64,000 nt of DNA from contig SAQG01000013.1 in the NCBI GenBank assembly GCA_004020315.1, positions 62,001-126,000 on the forward strand, in the 5' to 3' direction. Of the stretch, positions 15,982 through 24,802 are shown piece after piece. A model generated the notes under the pieces. The model searched no databases, was not told the origin of the DNA, and saw only the letters and a list, made by a program, of their open reading frames with translations. The stretch comes from Mesorhizobium sp. GTDB lineage: Bacteria; Pseudomonadota; Alphaproteobacteria; Rhizobiales; Rhizobiaceae. Position numbers and translations under genes: made by a program. The stretch's first letter is position 1. Each line of letters begins with the position of its first letter.

Positions 15982-16091
15982 GCTACGACGCTCAACTTTA
16001 ATTTAAGATTGATCGATGAGGCCGATAATACACTAGTAGGCTCCTCAGTCATTCCACCTGCAACTGGCGCTCGCGATCGATTAGCCCCAGC

Positions 16092-16912
16092 CTAGTATCT
16101 CGAACGGCGATGCCAGCGGAATGGTCGAGACCTCCATTTCGGGTGCGGAGAATGTGAATAGGCCCAACGTCGAGCATTGAGCTCGGCAACCGCCCGCTCA
16201 TGCCTCAATTCGGCGGCGATCATTTCCATTATCCTTCGACTAGGAACGATCTGCGCGCGCTTCTGAGCCGCGTCCAGGAACATACTTCGAGAAATTGCCG
16301 CGACTACGGCGCGCCCCTCGGCACGCTCCGGCAATAAGCACCAGAGTATGTCTCGATTTGGCCCCGACACTTCCTTTGCTGTTCCGAAATCCTCGAAATC
16401 AAAGAAGACCGGCACAGCGCAGTTAAGCCACGTAGAAGGGAAACCTTCATTTGGCCAGAGCACAACGAAAATGCCCTTCATCGAAGTGGGTCTGAAAGAG
16501 CTTCGAGCTTCAAGAAACCGCGATCGGTCTCTCTTCAGCCGCGTTCCATCCACGACCCAGACCATGTTCCGATGGAACGCCTCGCGTGCAGCCATCTCCT
16601 GCGTAGGCAGGTGCGAGTGCTGGAACTCGATAACCAAGCCGTTTTCAGTCATCACATCCGCAATATGCTTCTCACCTGCCTCGTCACGCCGGATCACTTC
16701 CTGCCATCCCGAGGGAAATTGGTCCTTCCAGGCGCGATGCCACGGGGTTTCGGACTCCCACCACGGATCGCAGTTCCTATTGCCTCGATGCGCCCAATGC
16801 GGAACCTTTGCGTCCCGCACTTTGCGATCATCGGTTGCGAGCAGCCCAGGCAGCAACCAATCAATCTAGGCGAGGCCTCACACCTCACGTTGTTCACCAA
16901 TGCAAACCGCAT
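16092..16912 (-). pseudogene. CoiA-like nuclease gene broken by a one-base frameshift
   Basis: The N terminus in one frame (start 16912) reads MRFALVNNVRCEASPRL...CLGCSQPMIAKCG and the rest, in the neighbouring frame, continues VPHWAHRGNRNCDPWWESE, WHRAWKDQFP, then MTENGLVIEFQHSH. Together they match the CoiA family: a Cys-rich N-terminal module and a PD-(D/E)xK nuclease core (E...H..W, D, IEFQ). The junction falls at 16807-16813; one extra base in the AAA run at 16807-16809 would restore Gly-Thr-Gln-Lys-Val-Pro-His-Trp. CoiA proteins are linked to DNA uptake and recombination. Whether this is a real mutation or a sequence error cannot be decided here. Confidence 0.75.
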
Positions 16913-17321
16913 GACCTTCTCCAATTGAGGTTAGGACCGCACGCCATCGCAGGCGGCAGCTAGATTCTTGTTTGGGAAGTTATGTCGGCAGCGCGGCCAG
17001 CCTGAGCTGGTGCTGTTTCTTTTTATCTTCGACGTGAGGTCAGACCGTCGTCGGTTATCATGCGGCTGGCGAAAATGCCCGGCACCGCTTTTTCTCAAAG
17101 CACGCAACAAAAGTATCTGAACCGCTGGTTCAGCCAAGTTTGCGGTTCATCGCAACCGGCAGCTTCACGCTGTCATGGCCAAGCCATTCGCACAAGGCGC
17201 CGCTCAGCGCCTACCATGTTCTCGTAAAGTGTCCGTCGCAGAGATACGTGGCCGCCGTCTTCGCAGGCTCAGGTTCCGCCAGGCATCCGGCGCGGCTGCC
17301 TGGCAAGCGACGGCACGCCCC
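16913..17321. other. intergenic, no gene seen
   Basis: About 410 bp upstream of the coiA remnant and downstream of the 49-aa gene. I see no coding frame with a ribosome site and no strong hairpin or repeat. The base composition dips toward A+T around 17010-17060. Confidence 0.45.
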
Positions 17322-17471
17322 TCAATGCCTCTTGAAATACTGCACCTCGCGTTCGTGCTTCTCCGCAGCCTCGCGGCTGTCAAACGTCCCGAGATTGCGG
17401 CGCTTGCCGGTCTTTTCGTCCTTCTTGCGCGAATAGAGGCGGTATTTTCCGTCTTTGAGTTTTCTGATCAT
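17322..17471 (-). CDS. 49-aa basic hypothetical protein
   Basis: Starts MIRKLKDGKYRLYSRKKD and ends VQYFKRH. The sequence is strongly basic with alternating strands and a final helix (DSREAAEKHEREVQYFK), a layout resembling the Arm-type DNA-binding N-terminal segment of integrases, but here free-standing. Small proteins of this kind recur in rhizobia without a known role. The ATG lies 3 nt after the stop of the DUF2934 gene, so both are co-transcribed. Confidence 0.7.
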   Translation of the reverse strand: MIRKLKDGKYRLYSRKKDEKTGKRRNLGTFDSREAAEKHEREVQYFKRH

Positions 17472-17474
17472 CTG

Positions 17475-17804
17475 TCACTCCCCGAGCCGCTGCTTCCCCT
17501 TGAGGTTGCGCGCGGCTTGCTCGATCGCCGCCCGGTCGTTTCCCAGCCTGTCGATCAGCTCCTGCGCCTGTTCGCCCGATATGCCGGTGCGCACCGCCAG
17601 AGCCTCCACCGTCAACACGTCGGAGCTCGCGACCTCGCGGGTTTCCGGCAGGGCATCGCCTGCCGTCAGTGGCAGGGCTGCCTCCCTGTCGATCTCGGCC
17701 TCGGCCCGGTGCCAGTGCCGCTCGGGATCGCCATGGATGCGGCCTTCACGTTCCCAGATCTGGTATGCGCGCTCACGAATCTTGTCTTCCCGGTCGTCGC
17801 CCAT
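17475..17804 (-). CDS. DUF2934 domain protein
   Basis: A 109-aa protein with an ideal ribosome site (AAAGGAGG) before MGDDREDKIRERAYQIWERE. Residues 7-45 form the DUF2934 motif (IRERAYQIWEREGRIHG, then HWHRAEAEI), a helical module of unknown function that is widespread in rhizobia. The C-terminal part (VRTGISGEQAQELIDRLG) resembles the DUF3606 helix-turn-helix. Acidic, soluble. It is the first gene of a two-gene unit with the 49-aa protein. Confidence 0.85.
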   Translation of the reverse strand: MGDDREDKIRERAYQIWEREGRIHGDPERHWHRAEAEIDREAALPLTAGDALPETREVASSDVLTVEALAVRTGISGEQAQELIDRLGNDRAAIEQAARNLKGKQRLGE

Positions 17805-17877
17805 GTTGATTCCTCCTTTGGGTATCGGATGAACGCCGCGCCAACCCGAACGATCCAAGAAATCTGCGTGATCCCGT

Positions 17878-18594
17878 CTACTCGCACTGCCGGCGCGGGC
17901 CGCCGGAATAGGGCTGGTAGGAGTTGTCTTCCGGCCGATACGAGCGGTAGCGGCTGAAGCAATATTGCACGTGGTCGGGCGGAAGCCAGGCGCCGCCGGT
18001 TTCATCCGACGGGACGTCGCCGTCCATTGACCACGTGTCGGTCGCCTCGACATAGCTGGGGCCATCGTCGTGAGACTGTGCGACGTGCTTGGCCGCGCCG
18101 GCATCGAGATAGGGCGAGATGCAGGGACGCTGCTCTCCGCTGTAGGATGTGTAGTGGTCGTCGCTTGGCCTGTAGGAGCGGTAGCGGCTTGCGCACCATT
18201 CCACATGGGCGGCAGGCATTGCCTGCTGCTCGTCCGGTGCCGGCCTGATAGAGCCGGTATCGGTGGGCACCGCCTGCTGCTCGTCCGTTGTCGGCTTGAT
18301 AGAGCCGGTAGCGGTGGCGTCGGGCGCCGAAGCTGCGGCATCGGCAGGTTTCGAGGTGCGATCGACTGCTACCTCTGGGACCTCTGGGACCTCGCGGGCG
18401 GGAAGGCGCTCAAGACCCTGCGAAGCAGGATCCACCTTCCGCGGCTCCCTGGGCCACAGTTCGGCGACGCTGGAGGTCGGGGCCGCCTGCCGCACCGGCT
18501 CGGCGGAAAGAATCCAGACGGCGAAAGCCAATCCACTGGCGAAAACCGCCAGCGTCAGCACAAAGCCGCCAAGTACCGCGGATAAAACTTTCAC
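17878..18594 (-). CDS. membrane-anchored BA14K-family protein with two BA14K motifs
   Basis: A 238-aa protein. GTG at 18594 is chosen as start because AAAGGAG precedes it and it gives a clean N-terminal hydrophobic helix ([19 protein letters not shown]). A long Pro/Ala/Glu-rich stalk follows, with a duplicated unit around [14 protein letters not shown] and [14 protein letters not shown]. Two BA14K motifs then appear: [16 protein letters not shown] and [18 protein letters not shown]14K was first described as a Brucella immunogen with lectin-like behaviour. The two motif copies suggest internal duplication. Exported or periplasmic face location is likely. Confidence 0.85.
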   Translation of the reverse strand: MKVLSAVLGGFVLTLAVFASGLAFAVWILSAEPVRQAAPTSSVAELWPREPRKVDPASQGLERLPAREVPEVPEVAVDRTSKPADAAASAPDATATGSIKPTTDEQQAVPTDTGSIRPAPDEQQAMPAAHVEWCASRYRSYRPSDDHYTSYSGEQRPCISPYLDAGAAKHVAQSHDDGPSYVEATDTWSMDGDVPSDETGGAWLPPDHVQYCFSRYRSYRPEDNSYQPYSGGPRRQCE

Positions 18595-18720
18595 TCTGCG
18601 CTCCTTTGCCCCGTCATCTCTAGAAATGCGAGGCATTGGATCCGGTTCCAACCAGGCGCAGCGCGAGCTTCCGCGCCAGGGAAAGGTCCCCTCTCCGTCT
18701 CGGCTTCGCCGAGCCACCTC

Positions 18721-18797
18721 TCCCCCCGCTTTGCGGGGCGAGGAAACCAAGCTTTCATCTCCCCCGATTAGCGGGGCGAGGAACCCAAGCTTTCAAG
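18721..18797. repeat. family 3 tandem repeat (two units of about 38 bp)
   Basis: Two adjacent units share GCGGGGCGAGGAA and CCAAGCTTTCA and differ at a few positions; unit 1 spans about 18721-18759 and unit 2 about 18760-18797. The second unit reaches into the last codons and stop of the lysine-aminomutase-like gene. A related GC-rich hairpin (CTCGGCTTCGCCGAG) lies just upstream at 18699-18713. Confidence 0.65.
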
Positions 18798-19911
18798 GGT
18801 CGCCGACAATCTCCGTATACGCCCTCAGCTCGCCATCCTGCCCGCGAATCCGCCAGCTCTCCCCGTCCTGCGCCTCGACATAGGATGGGCCGAGCGGCAC
18901 CTTGCCGCCGCCGTCCGGCAGGTCGAGCACATAGACGGGATTGCAGATCCCCGACAGGCGCGCCCGCAATGCGCTGACCAGCGCCTGGCCCTCGGCGATC
19001 GTGGTGCGCCGGTGCGCCATGCCGCGCGCGAGGTCGCCATGGTGCAGGTAATAGGGTTTGACGCCGAGGCGATACATCAGCTCGCGGCACAGCTCTTCCA
19101 GCACCTGGACCGTGTCGTTGACGCCTTTCAGGAGAACGCTCTGGTTCAGCAGCACGAAGCCGCCTTGCCGCAACGTACGGCAGGCCGCTTCGGCCGCCGG
19201 CGTGATCTCCCGTGCGTGGTTGAAATGGGTGACCACCGTGACCATCAGCCGGCCCTGCAGGGAGCGGACCAGCCCCGATGTGATGCGCGAGGGCAGAGCG
19301 ACGGGCACGCGCGTGTGGATGCGTAAGAGCCGCACATGCGGAACCGCCTCGATGCGGGCGCGGATTTCCGCCAGTGCCTTGTCCGGCAGGGACAGCGGGT
19401 CGCCGCCGGTCAGGATCACCTCGTGGATTTCGGGATGAGACTCGATATAGGCGAAGGCCGACTCCAGCGCCTCGCGTGTATAACCGCGGCCGATCGAGGT
19501 CAGCGACTCCTTACGGAAGCAGAACCGGCAATAGACCGCGCATTGATAGGTCGGGAACAACAGAACCCGGTCGGCATGGCGATGCGTCAGTCGCGGCACC
19601 GGACTGAAGGCGTGGTCGGCGATCGGATCGCCGAGCTCGCCTTCCTGCTCAGCCAGTTCTTCGGGAGACGGGATAACCTGAAGCCGTATAGGATCGGCGG
19701 GGTCGCTCCAGTCGATCAGGTCGAGATAGGCTTTTGGAATGCGAACCTTGTGGCGCGTGGCCGCGGTTTGAGCCGCCGCGCGCTCGGCTGGCGACAGCGG
19801 CAGGGAATCCAGATCGCGCACATGCCGCACGCCCGCGCGAACATCGTCCTGCCAGACGGCGTCATCATCGGCCGCCATGCCGGCGTCGGGGATGTCGAGG
19901 TGTGAGGTCAT
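18793..19911 (-). CDS. lysine-2,3-aminomutase-like radical SAM protein (KamA/EpmB family)
   Basis: A 372-aa radical SAM enzyme. The iron-sulfur motif is YCRFCFRK preceded by C three residues earlier (CAVYCRFC); EVILTGGDPLSLPD binds S-adenosylmethionine; the PLP-binding C-terminal portion includes VKPYYLHHGDLARG and NPVYVLDLPDGGGKVP. The start at 19911 has AAGGAG. Members either interconvert lysine and beta-lysine or, as EpmB, make beta-lysine for modification of elongation factor P. Size lies between the two groups and no epmA gene is next to it, so the substrate is left open. Confidence 0.85.
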   Translation of the reverse strand: MTSHLDIPDAGMAADDDAVWQDDVRAGVRHVRDLDSLPLSPAERAAAQTAATRHKVRIPKAYLDLIDWSDPADPIRLQVIPSPEELAEQEGELGDPIADHAFSPVPRLTHRHADRVLLFPTYQCAVYCRFCFRKESLTSIGRGYTREALESAFAYIESHPEIHEVILTGGDPLSLPDKALAEIRARIEAVPHVRLLRIHTRVPVALPSRITSGLVRSLQGRLMVTVVTHFNHAREITPAAEAACRTLRQGGFVLLNQSVLLKGVNDTVQVLEELCRELMYRLGVKPYYLHHGDLARGMAHRRTTIAEGQALVSALRARLSGICNPVYVLDLPDGGGKVPLGPSYVEAQDGESWRIRGQDGELRAYTEIVGDP

Positions 19912-20033
19912 CGCGGGCTCCTTGAATTCGGGGCTGAATACAGCATTGGAGCCAGGGCTTGAAGGCAATAAGCGGTGTTGGGATGGCACGGGCGAAAGGC
20001 CGCGCCCGCGCCGGGCATCTCGGTCGCAACGCA

Positions 20034-21338
20034 TCAGCGCCCGCGTGATTTCCCGGCGCGCCCGTCCGGCTTCATGATGATCTCGCGATGCGGATAGGGA
20101 ATGCCTATGCCGTTTTCCCTGAAAGTGTCCCACAGCGCCAGCAGCACTCTGCCGCGCACGTTGGTCAGACCTTGCTGAGGGTCGTGGATCCAGAAGCGCA
20201 GGACGAAATTGAGCGAGGACTCGCCGAAGTCCGTGAGCCAGCAGACCGGCCGCCGGTCCGCTTCGACCCGGCCAACGCTCATGGCGGCCTTAATCGCCAG
20301 TTCACTGACCTTGTGCGGGTCGGCGTCGTAAGAGACCCCGAAATTCACGTCGAGCCGCACAAGGTTATCGCTGAACGACCAGTTGATAACCCTTTGGGTG
20401 ATGAAGTCTTCGTTTGGGATCAGGTATTCGCGGCCGTCGCGCGTCACCACCGAGACGAACCGCGCCCGCAATTCGCGTACCCAGCCGAATGTGCCTTCGA
20501 GCGAAATGGTGTCGCCGGGCTTGATCGACTTGTCGAGAAGGATGATCATCCCGGAGACGAAATTTGAAACGACCTTTTGCAGCCCGAAAGCCAGGCCGAC
20601 GCCGACGGCACCGGAGAATATCGTCAGAGCCGTCAGGTCGAGACCGACGGAAGACAGAGCGATGGCACCCGCCACCAGCACAAGGCCAACCTTTGCGACC
20701 TTGCCAACGAGGACGCGGATCGAGGGTGTCAGCTCTTCGGATATCCGGACGCGCTCATCGATATACTTGCCGACGATCACCGCAAGCCAAACCGTAGCGA
20801 TCAGCAACAGCGCCGCTTTCAGCACCATGAGCGCCGAAAGGCGAACCGCGCCCAAAGGTATTGCAAGGCTGTCCAGGAAAGCCGCGGCGTCGTCATCAAT
20901 GCCCAAGATGATGAGGGCCGCATAGATCCAGGTCAGCCAGGCGAGAGCCCGGGCGACAAAGCGGTTGCGGATGATGCGCGACAGCACCGACGCGAACAGC
21001 CAGGCGAGGGATAGCGAGAGCGCGATATAGATGAAATGGCTCCGGCTTGGCCAGGTGACGGCGCGCATGAGAATGAGCGCGGCAAGCAGGAAGACCGTGA
21101 ACAGGATCCAGTCGGTGCGCCGCAGCAGGGCAACCACGACCCTCAACAGTCCGGGATGCCCCTTGATCTGGCGTGCCCGGTTCTCCACGAGCGGTTCGAT
21201 GCGCTGCGCCGCGAGCTTAGCGACGAGGAAGAGCGTGACGATGATTGCAGCCTGATAGAAGAACCACGGCGTGACGGCGTAGTCGAACCATCGGCTGGCC
21301 CAGGCCAGCGATTCGTCGATGGCGTTGCGAAAATCCAT
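20034..21338 (-). CDS. MscS-family mechanosensitive channel
   Basis: A 434-aa inner-membrane protein. Several N-terminal helices (about residues 10-210) precede the conserved MscS core: the pore-lining TM3 with its Gly/Ala pattern (FSGAVGVGLAFGLQKVVSNF), the beta domain (KSIKPGDTISLEGTFGWV, RDGREYLIPNEDF) and the C-terminal alpha/beta domain (VNFGVSYDADPHKV). Such channels release solutes on osmotic downshock. The tail is basic (PDGRAGKSRGR). The start at 21338 (MDFRNAIDESLAW) is preferred over 21380. The gene is monocistronic and divergent from nothing obvious. Confidence 0.92.
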   Translation of the reverse strand: MDFRNAIDESLAWASRWFDYAVTPWFFYQAAIIVTLFLVAKLAAQRIEPLVENRARQIKGHPGLLRVVVALLRRTDWILFTVFLLAALILMRAVTWPSRSHFIYIALSLSLAWLFASVLSRIIRNRFVARALAWLTWIYAALIILGIDDDAAAFLDSLAIPLGAVRLSALMVLKAALLLIATVWLAVIVGKYIDERVRISEELTPSIRVLVGKVAKVGLVLVAGAIALSSVGLDLTALTIFSGAVGVGLAFGLQKVVSNFVSGMIILLDKSIKPGDTISLEGTFGWVRELRARFVSVVTRDGREYLIPNEDFITQRVINWSFSDNLVRLDVNFGVSYDADPHKVSELAIKAAMSVGRVEADRRPVCWLTDFGESSLNFVLRFWIHDPQQGLTNVRGRVLLALWDTFRENGIGIPYPHREIIMKPDGRAGKSRGR

Positions 21339-21436
21339 TCCCACACGACCGTTATGGACTGGCGAACAGCACATCCACAATGTCGCCGGCCTCGTGAAGG
21401 GTCAAGCCGGCGCTCAAGACGCCTCAAGCGGGCCTC

Positions 21437-21575
21437 CGCTCTGCGCTTCAGCCCCGGGCCCCGGCGCCTCTTGGCCGGTGCACTCGACATGTCAGGTATA
21501 GCCGCCGCCATAGGTGTGATGCCCTCTGGCGTCAGTTCCAGCACCCGGATTAAGTGCGCGGCCAGGAAGCGGCCG
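21437..21575 (-). pseudogene. decayed second copy of the 3' end of the ABC-F gene
   Basis: About 139 bp match 22431-22572, the last roughly 43 codons and stop region of the ABC-F gene, in the same orientation, with scattered substitutions and small indels; TATAGCCGCCGCCATAGGT and GGCGTCAGTTCCAGCACCCGG are identical. It is too short and disrupted to encode a product. The methyltransferase remnant lies between the two copies. Confidence 0.8.
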
Positions 21576-21630
21576 GCCGTAAACATCCACCGAACCATTA
21601 GAAACCGCTACCGCCTAACATTAGCTTGCT

Positions 21631-21735
21631 CTTATATTAGCTTGAGCGTATGTATCTAAATGGCCGGTGATCTACCCCCCAACCGGTTAGGCTCGGCGCC
21701 AGTCCCCCCCTCAGGCCAACGACGCCGGGCCGCTC
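21631..21735 (+). repeat. dispersed repeat, copy B (first copy at 2050-2150)
   Basis: Shares TATATTAGCTTGAGCG and GGTTAGGCTCGGCGCCAGTC with copy A at equivalent spacing. It lies in a gene-poor stretch (21339-21949) that otherwise holds only the decayed ABC-F tail and no further gene that I can see. Confidence 0.7.
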
Positions 21736-21949
21736 GGGGCTTATTCCCTCTTTAAATATCCCCTACTGTTCCTGTCGCGCAGCTGAGAAAGTCGACCGAT
21801 CGTCGGCCTCTTCGATATCGATCAAGGGGCGCCCTCCTCAACAACCGGTTGCGAACACATCGACGAAGTCCGCGTCCCCTCAGGTGTCGGCCTTCCCGTC
21901 GCCAGCCATGGTCGCTAATCTCAGGCCACGGAAAGGCTGGAGAAGCGGA

Positions 21950-22380
21950 ATGGCGAACGACTTGTCGCCAAGGCTTTTGGCGATCGTTGACGCGCTGCCT
22001 TTGCGGCAGGGCATGCGCGTGCTGGAGATCGGCTGCGGCCCGGGTGCTGCGGCGCGCGAGATCGCGCGCCGGATTGGCGACGGCCACGTGCTGGCGATCG
22101 ACCGCTCGGCCAAGGCCATCGCGCAGGCCAGGGCCGCCTCGCGCGCCGAGATTGCAGCGGGCCGGCTGAGCTTTCGTCAGGTCGCCATCGAGGACTTCCA
22201 GCTGGAGGCGGACGAGAAGCACTTCGACATTGCAATTGCGGTCCGCGTCGGCGCGCTGGACGGGCGTCATCCGAGGCAGAAAAAATCGCCCTGCGACGGC
22301 TCAAGGCCGCGTTGACGGCGCAAGGCCGGCTGTTCATCGACGGCGGCGATCCGCTGCGCGAAATTGCGATACACGACTGA
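21950..22380 (+). pseudogene. class I SAM methyltransferase, frameshifted
   Basis: From ATG 21950 the protein reads MANDLSPRLLAIVDALPL and contains motif I of class I methyltransferases (MRVLEIGCGPGAAAREIA), the acidic residue binding the SAM ribose (VLAIDRS) and FDIAIAVRVGALDGRHP. There the frame changes: the continuation (EAEKIALRRLKAALTAQGRL, FIDGGDPLREI) is in the next frame and ends at 22380. One base inserted near 22272 restores a 143-aa protein, the usual size of this small family. The substrate is unknown. Confidence 0.75.
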
Positions 22381-22441
22381 GCAGCCGGTGCTTCCTTTCC
22401 GGAATCGAGCGTTTGGGTGAGCGGCAACGCCGCTCTGCGCC

Positions 22442-24064
22442 TCAGCTCCGCAACCCGGGCGCTTCCTGCCCGGTGCGCTCGACATACTCGGTATAGCCGC
22501 CGCCATAGGTTTGGATGCCCTCGGGCGTCAGTTCCAGCACCCGGTTCGACAGCGCCGCCAGAAAATGCCGGTCGTGCGAGACGAACAGCATGGTGCCCTC
22601 ATATTGCGACAGCGCCGTGATCAGCATCTCCTTGGTGGCAATGTCGAGGTGGTTGGTTGGCTCGTCCAGCACCAGCAGGTTGGGCGGATCGAACAGCATC
22701 AGCGCCATCACCAGCCGCGCCTTCTCGCCGCCCGACAGCACCCGGCATTTCTTCTCGATCTCGTCACCGGAAAAGCCGAAGCAGCCGGCCAGCGCGCGCA
22801 GCGGCGCCTGGCCTGCCTGTGGAAAGGCATCTTCCAGCGTCTGGAAGACGGTGCGCTCGCCCTCCAGCACCTCCATCGCGTGCTGGGCGAAATAGCCCAT
22901 CTTGACGCTGGGCCCGCGCGCAACCGTGCCATTGTCCGGCTCGGAAGCGCCGGCGACCAGCTTCAACAGCGTCGACTTGCCGGCGCCGTTGATGCCCATC
23001 ACACACCAGCGCTCGCGGCGGCGCACCTGGAAATTCAAGCCCTCATAGATCGAGCGGCTGCCGTAGCCCTTGTGGACGTTCTTCAGCGTCACCACGTCCT
23101 CGCCGCAGCGCGGCGCCGGCTGGAAGTCGAACGACACCTTCTGGCGGCGCTTTGGCGGCTCGACGCGGTCGATCTTCTCCAGCTTCTTCACCCGGCTCTG
23201 CACCTGGGCGGCATGCGAGGCGCGCGCCTTGAAGCGCTCGATGAAGGCGATCTCCTTGGCCAGCATCGCCTGCTGGCGCTCGAACTGCGCCTGCTGCTGC
23301 CGGTCGGCAATCGCCCGCTGCTGCTGGTAGAATTCATAGTTGCCGGAGTAAGCGGTCAGCGAGCCGCCATCGATCTCCACCACCTTGTTGACGATGCGGT
23401 TCATGAACTCGCGGTCGTGCGAGGTCATCAGCAGCGCGCCGTCATAGCCCTTCAGGAACTGCTCCAGCCAGATCAGGCTTTCCAGGTCGAGATGGTTGCT
23501 CGGCTCGTCGAGCAGCATGGCGTCGGGGCGCATCAGCAGGATGCGGGCCAGCGCCACGCGCATCTTCCAGCCGCCGGAAAGCTTTCCGACGTCGCCGTCC
23601 ATCATCTCCTGGCTGAAGCCGAGGCCGTCGAGCACTTCGCGGGCGCGGCCATCCAGCGCATAGCCGTCGAGTTCCTCGAACCGCGCCTGCAGGTCGCCGT
23701 AGCGGGCGATGATCGCGTCCATCTCATCGGCGCGGTCGGGATCGCCCATGGCGGATTCGAGCGCGCGCATCTCGGCCGCCACTTCGCTCACCGGCCCGGC
23801 ACCGTCCATCACTTCGGCAACCGCGCTGCGACCTTCCATGTCGCCGACATCCTGGCTGAAATAGCCGATGGTGACGCCGCGATCGACCGAGACCTGGCCC
23901 TCGTCAGGCTGCTCCTCGCCGTTGATCATGCGAAACAGCGTCGTCTTGCCGGCGCCGTTGGGGCCGATCAAGCCGACCTTCTCGCCCTTCTGCAACGAGG
24001 CGGACACCTCGATGAAGACGATCTGCCGGCCGTTCTGCTTGCTGATGCTTTCCAGTCGAATCAT
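22442..24064 (-). CDS. ABC-F family ATPase (YbiT/Uup group)
   Basis: A 540-aa protein with two ABC nucleotide-binding domains and no membrane segment. Domain 1 has GPNGAGKTT near residue 40 and LSGGWKMRVALARIL; the charged linker of about 80 residues (QQQRAIADRQQQAQFERQQ) reaches into the ribosome in known relatives; domain 2 has GINGAGKSTLLK and LSGGEKARLVMALML, with VLDEPTNHLDIATKEM. ABC-F proteins act on translating ribosomes. Length and the short C terminus fit the YbiT/EttA-like groups better than Uup, which has a DNA-binding tail. The start MIRLESISKQNGR is the family start. Confidence 0.9.
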   Translation of the reverse strand: MIRLESISKQNGRQIVFIEVSASLQKGEKVGLIGPNGAGKTTLFRMINGEEQPDEGQVSVDRGVTIGYFSQDVGDMEGRSAVAEVMDGAGPVSEVAAEMRALESAMGDPDRADEMDAIIARYGDLQARFEELDGYALDGRAREVLDGLGFSQEMMDGDVGKLSGGWKMRVALARILLMRPDAMLLDEPSNHLDLESLIWLEQFLKGYDGALLMTSHDREFMNRIVNKVVEIDGGSLTAYSGNYEFYQQQRAIADRQQQAQFERQQAMLAKEIAFIERFKARASHAAQVQSRVKKLEKIDRVEPPKRRQKVSFDFQPAPRCGEDVVTLKNVHKGYGSRSIYEGLNFQVRRRERWCVMGINGAGKSTLLKLVAGASEPDNGTVARGPSVKMGYFAQHAMEVLEGERTVFQTLEDAFPQAGQAPLRALAGCFGFSGDEIEKKCRVLSGGEKARLVMALMLFDPPNLLVLDEPTNHLDIATKEMLITALSQYEGTMLFVSHDRHFLAALSNRVLELTPEGIQTYGGGYTEYVERTGQEAPGLRS

Positions 24065-24242
24065 GCTTTCCACGCGCGGCCCAAAGGATTTTCCCCCGCG
24101 CCAATACGCGATAGGCCGCGCCTGCGGAAGCCCGCAAATCAATGGAATACGACGCCAGATCGAGGTTCGAACCGAATTAGCGGAACCTCAGATAGTGCCG
24201 GCAGTTTAGAAAGATGACCTCGAACACCGAAAGGAGGATGAG

Positions 24243-24584
24243 ATGAAGACCCTAACCGCTATTTTGCTCGCCACCTCTATGGTCGGGCTGACCGCCGGCA
24301 CGGCAAGCGCCACCTGCCATGACACGACCGCATCGATCGAAGCTCAATCAGGCATCGCAAAAGACGGAACGCGTGCACCTCTCGAAACGGATGCGAATGC
24401 CGGTAGCAAGGTCGAGGGCGGCCCGGCCAATAAGGACGCCAACACCATGCCGCTTGCCAACCAGGACAGCGGTGGGAATAAAGATCTTGCCACTTCGCAG
24501 CAGGATGCCCAGGCGCAGCAGGAGGGCGACAAGACAGCTGCGGCCAAAGCCGACGCCGGCAGCGACCCCTGCAAGCCGGACTGA
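24243..24584 (+). CDS. small secreted hypothetical protein
   Basis: A 113-aa protein with GGAGGATGAG before the ATG and an evident signal peptide (MKTLTAILLATSMVGLTAG, cut near ASA-TCHD). The mature part is hydrophilic, low-complexity and rich in Gln, Asp, Ala and Gly (SQQDAQAQQEGDKTAAA), with one Cys near each end (ATCHD and DPCKPD) that could pair. It is probably disordered in the periplasm. I do not recognise a family. Confidence 0.75.
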   Translation: MKTLTAILLATSMVGLTAGTASATCHDTTASIEAQSGIAKDGTRAPLETDANAGSKVEGGPANKDANTMPLANQDSGGNKDLATSQQDAQAQQEGDKTAAAKADAGSDPCKPD

Positions 24585-24802
24585 CGCGGATTGAAGCCGA
24601 CCGAGAGCGCTGCATGCCACCATCGACCGTCGGCGGCATGCAGGCCAGCCTGTTCGGCACCGCGCTGCCGCGCGAGGAAAGGGGATCCTCGAAGGGCAGA
24701 GGTTTTCATCCGTTTCGCAATGGCGGTGCGGCCGCCCTGCGCAGCAATGGATGGAAATCCGGACCGTGCCGCACTACGATCGACGGCAAACGGGGGTGGG
24801 AA

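Noticed and set aside
17140..17957. Plus-strand frames across the 49-aa, DUF2934 and BA14K genes
   Set aside because: They are shadows; the minus-strand genes have ribosome sites and family motifs.
18680..18800. Possible intrinsic terminators after the aminomutase-like gene
   Set aside because: The hairpins are parts of a tandem repeat and lack T-runs; listed as repeat instead.
22511..24217. Plus-strand open frame of 568 codons opposite the ABC-F gene
   Set aside because: Antisense shadow; the minus strand carries both Walker A and signature motifs.
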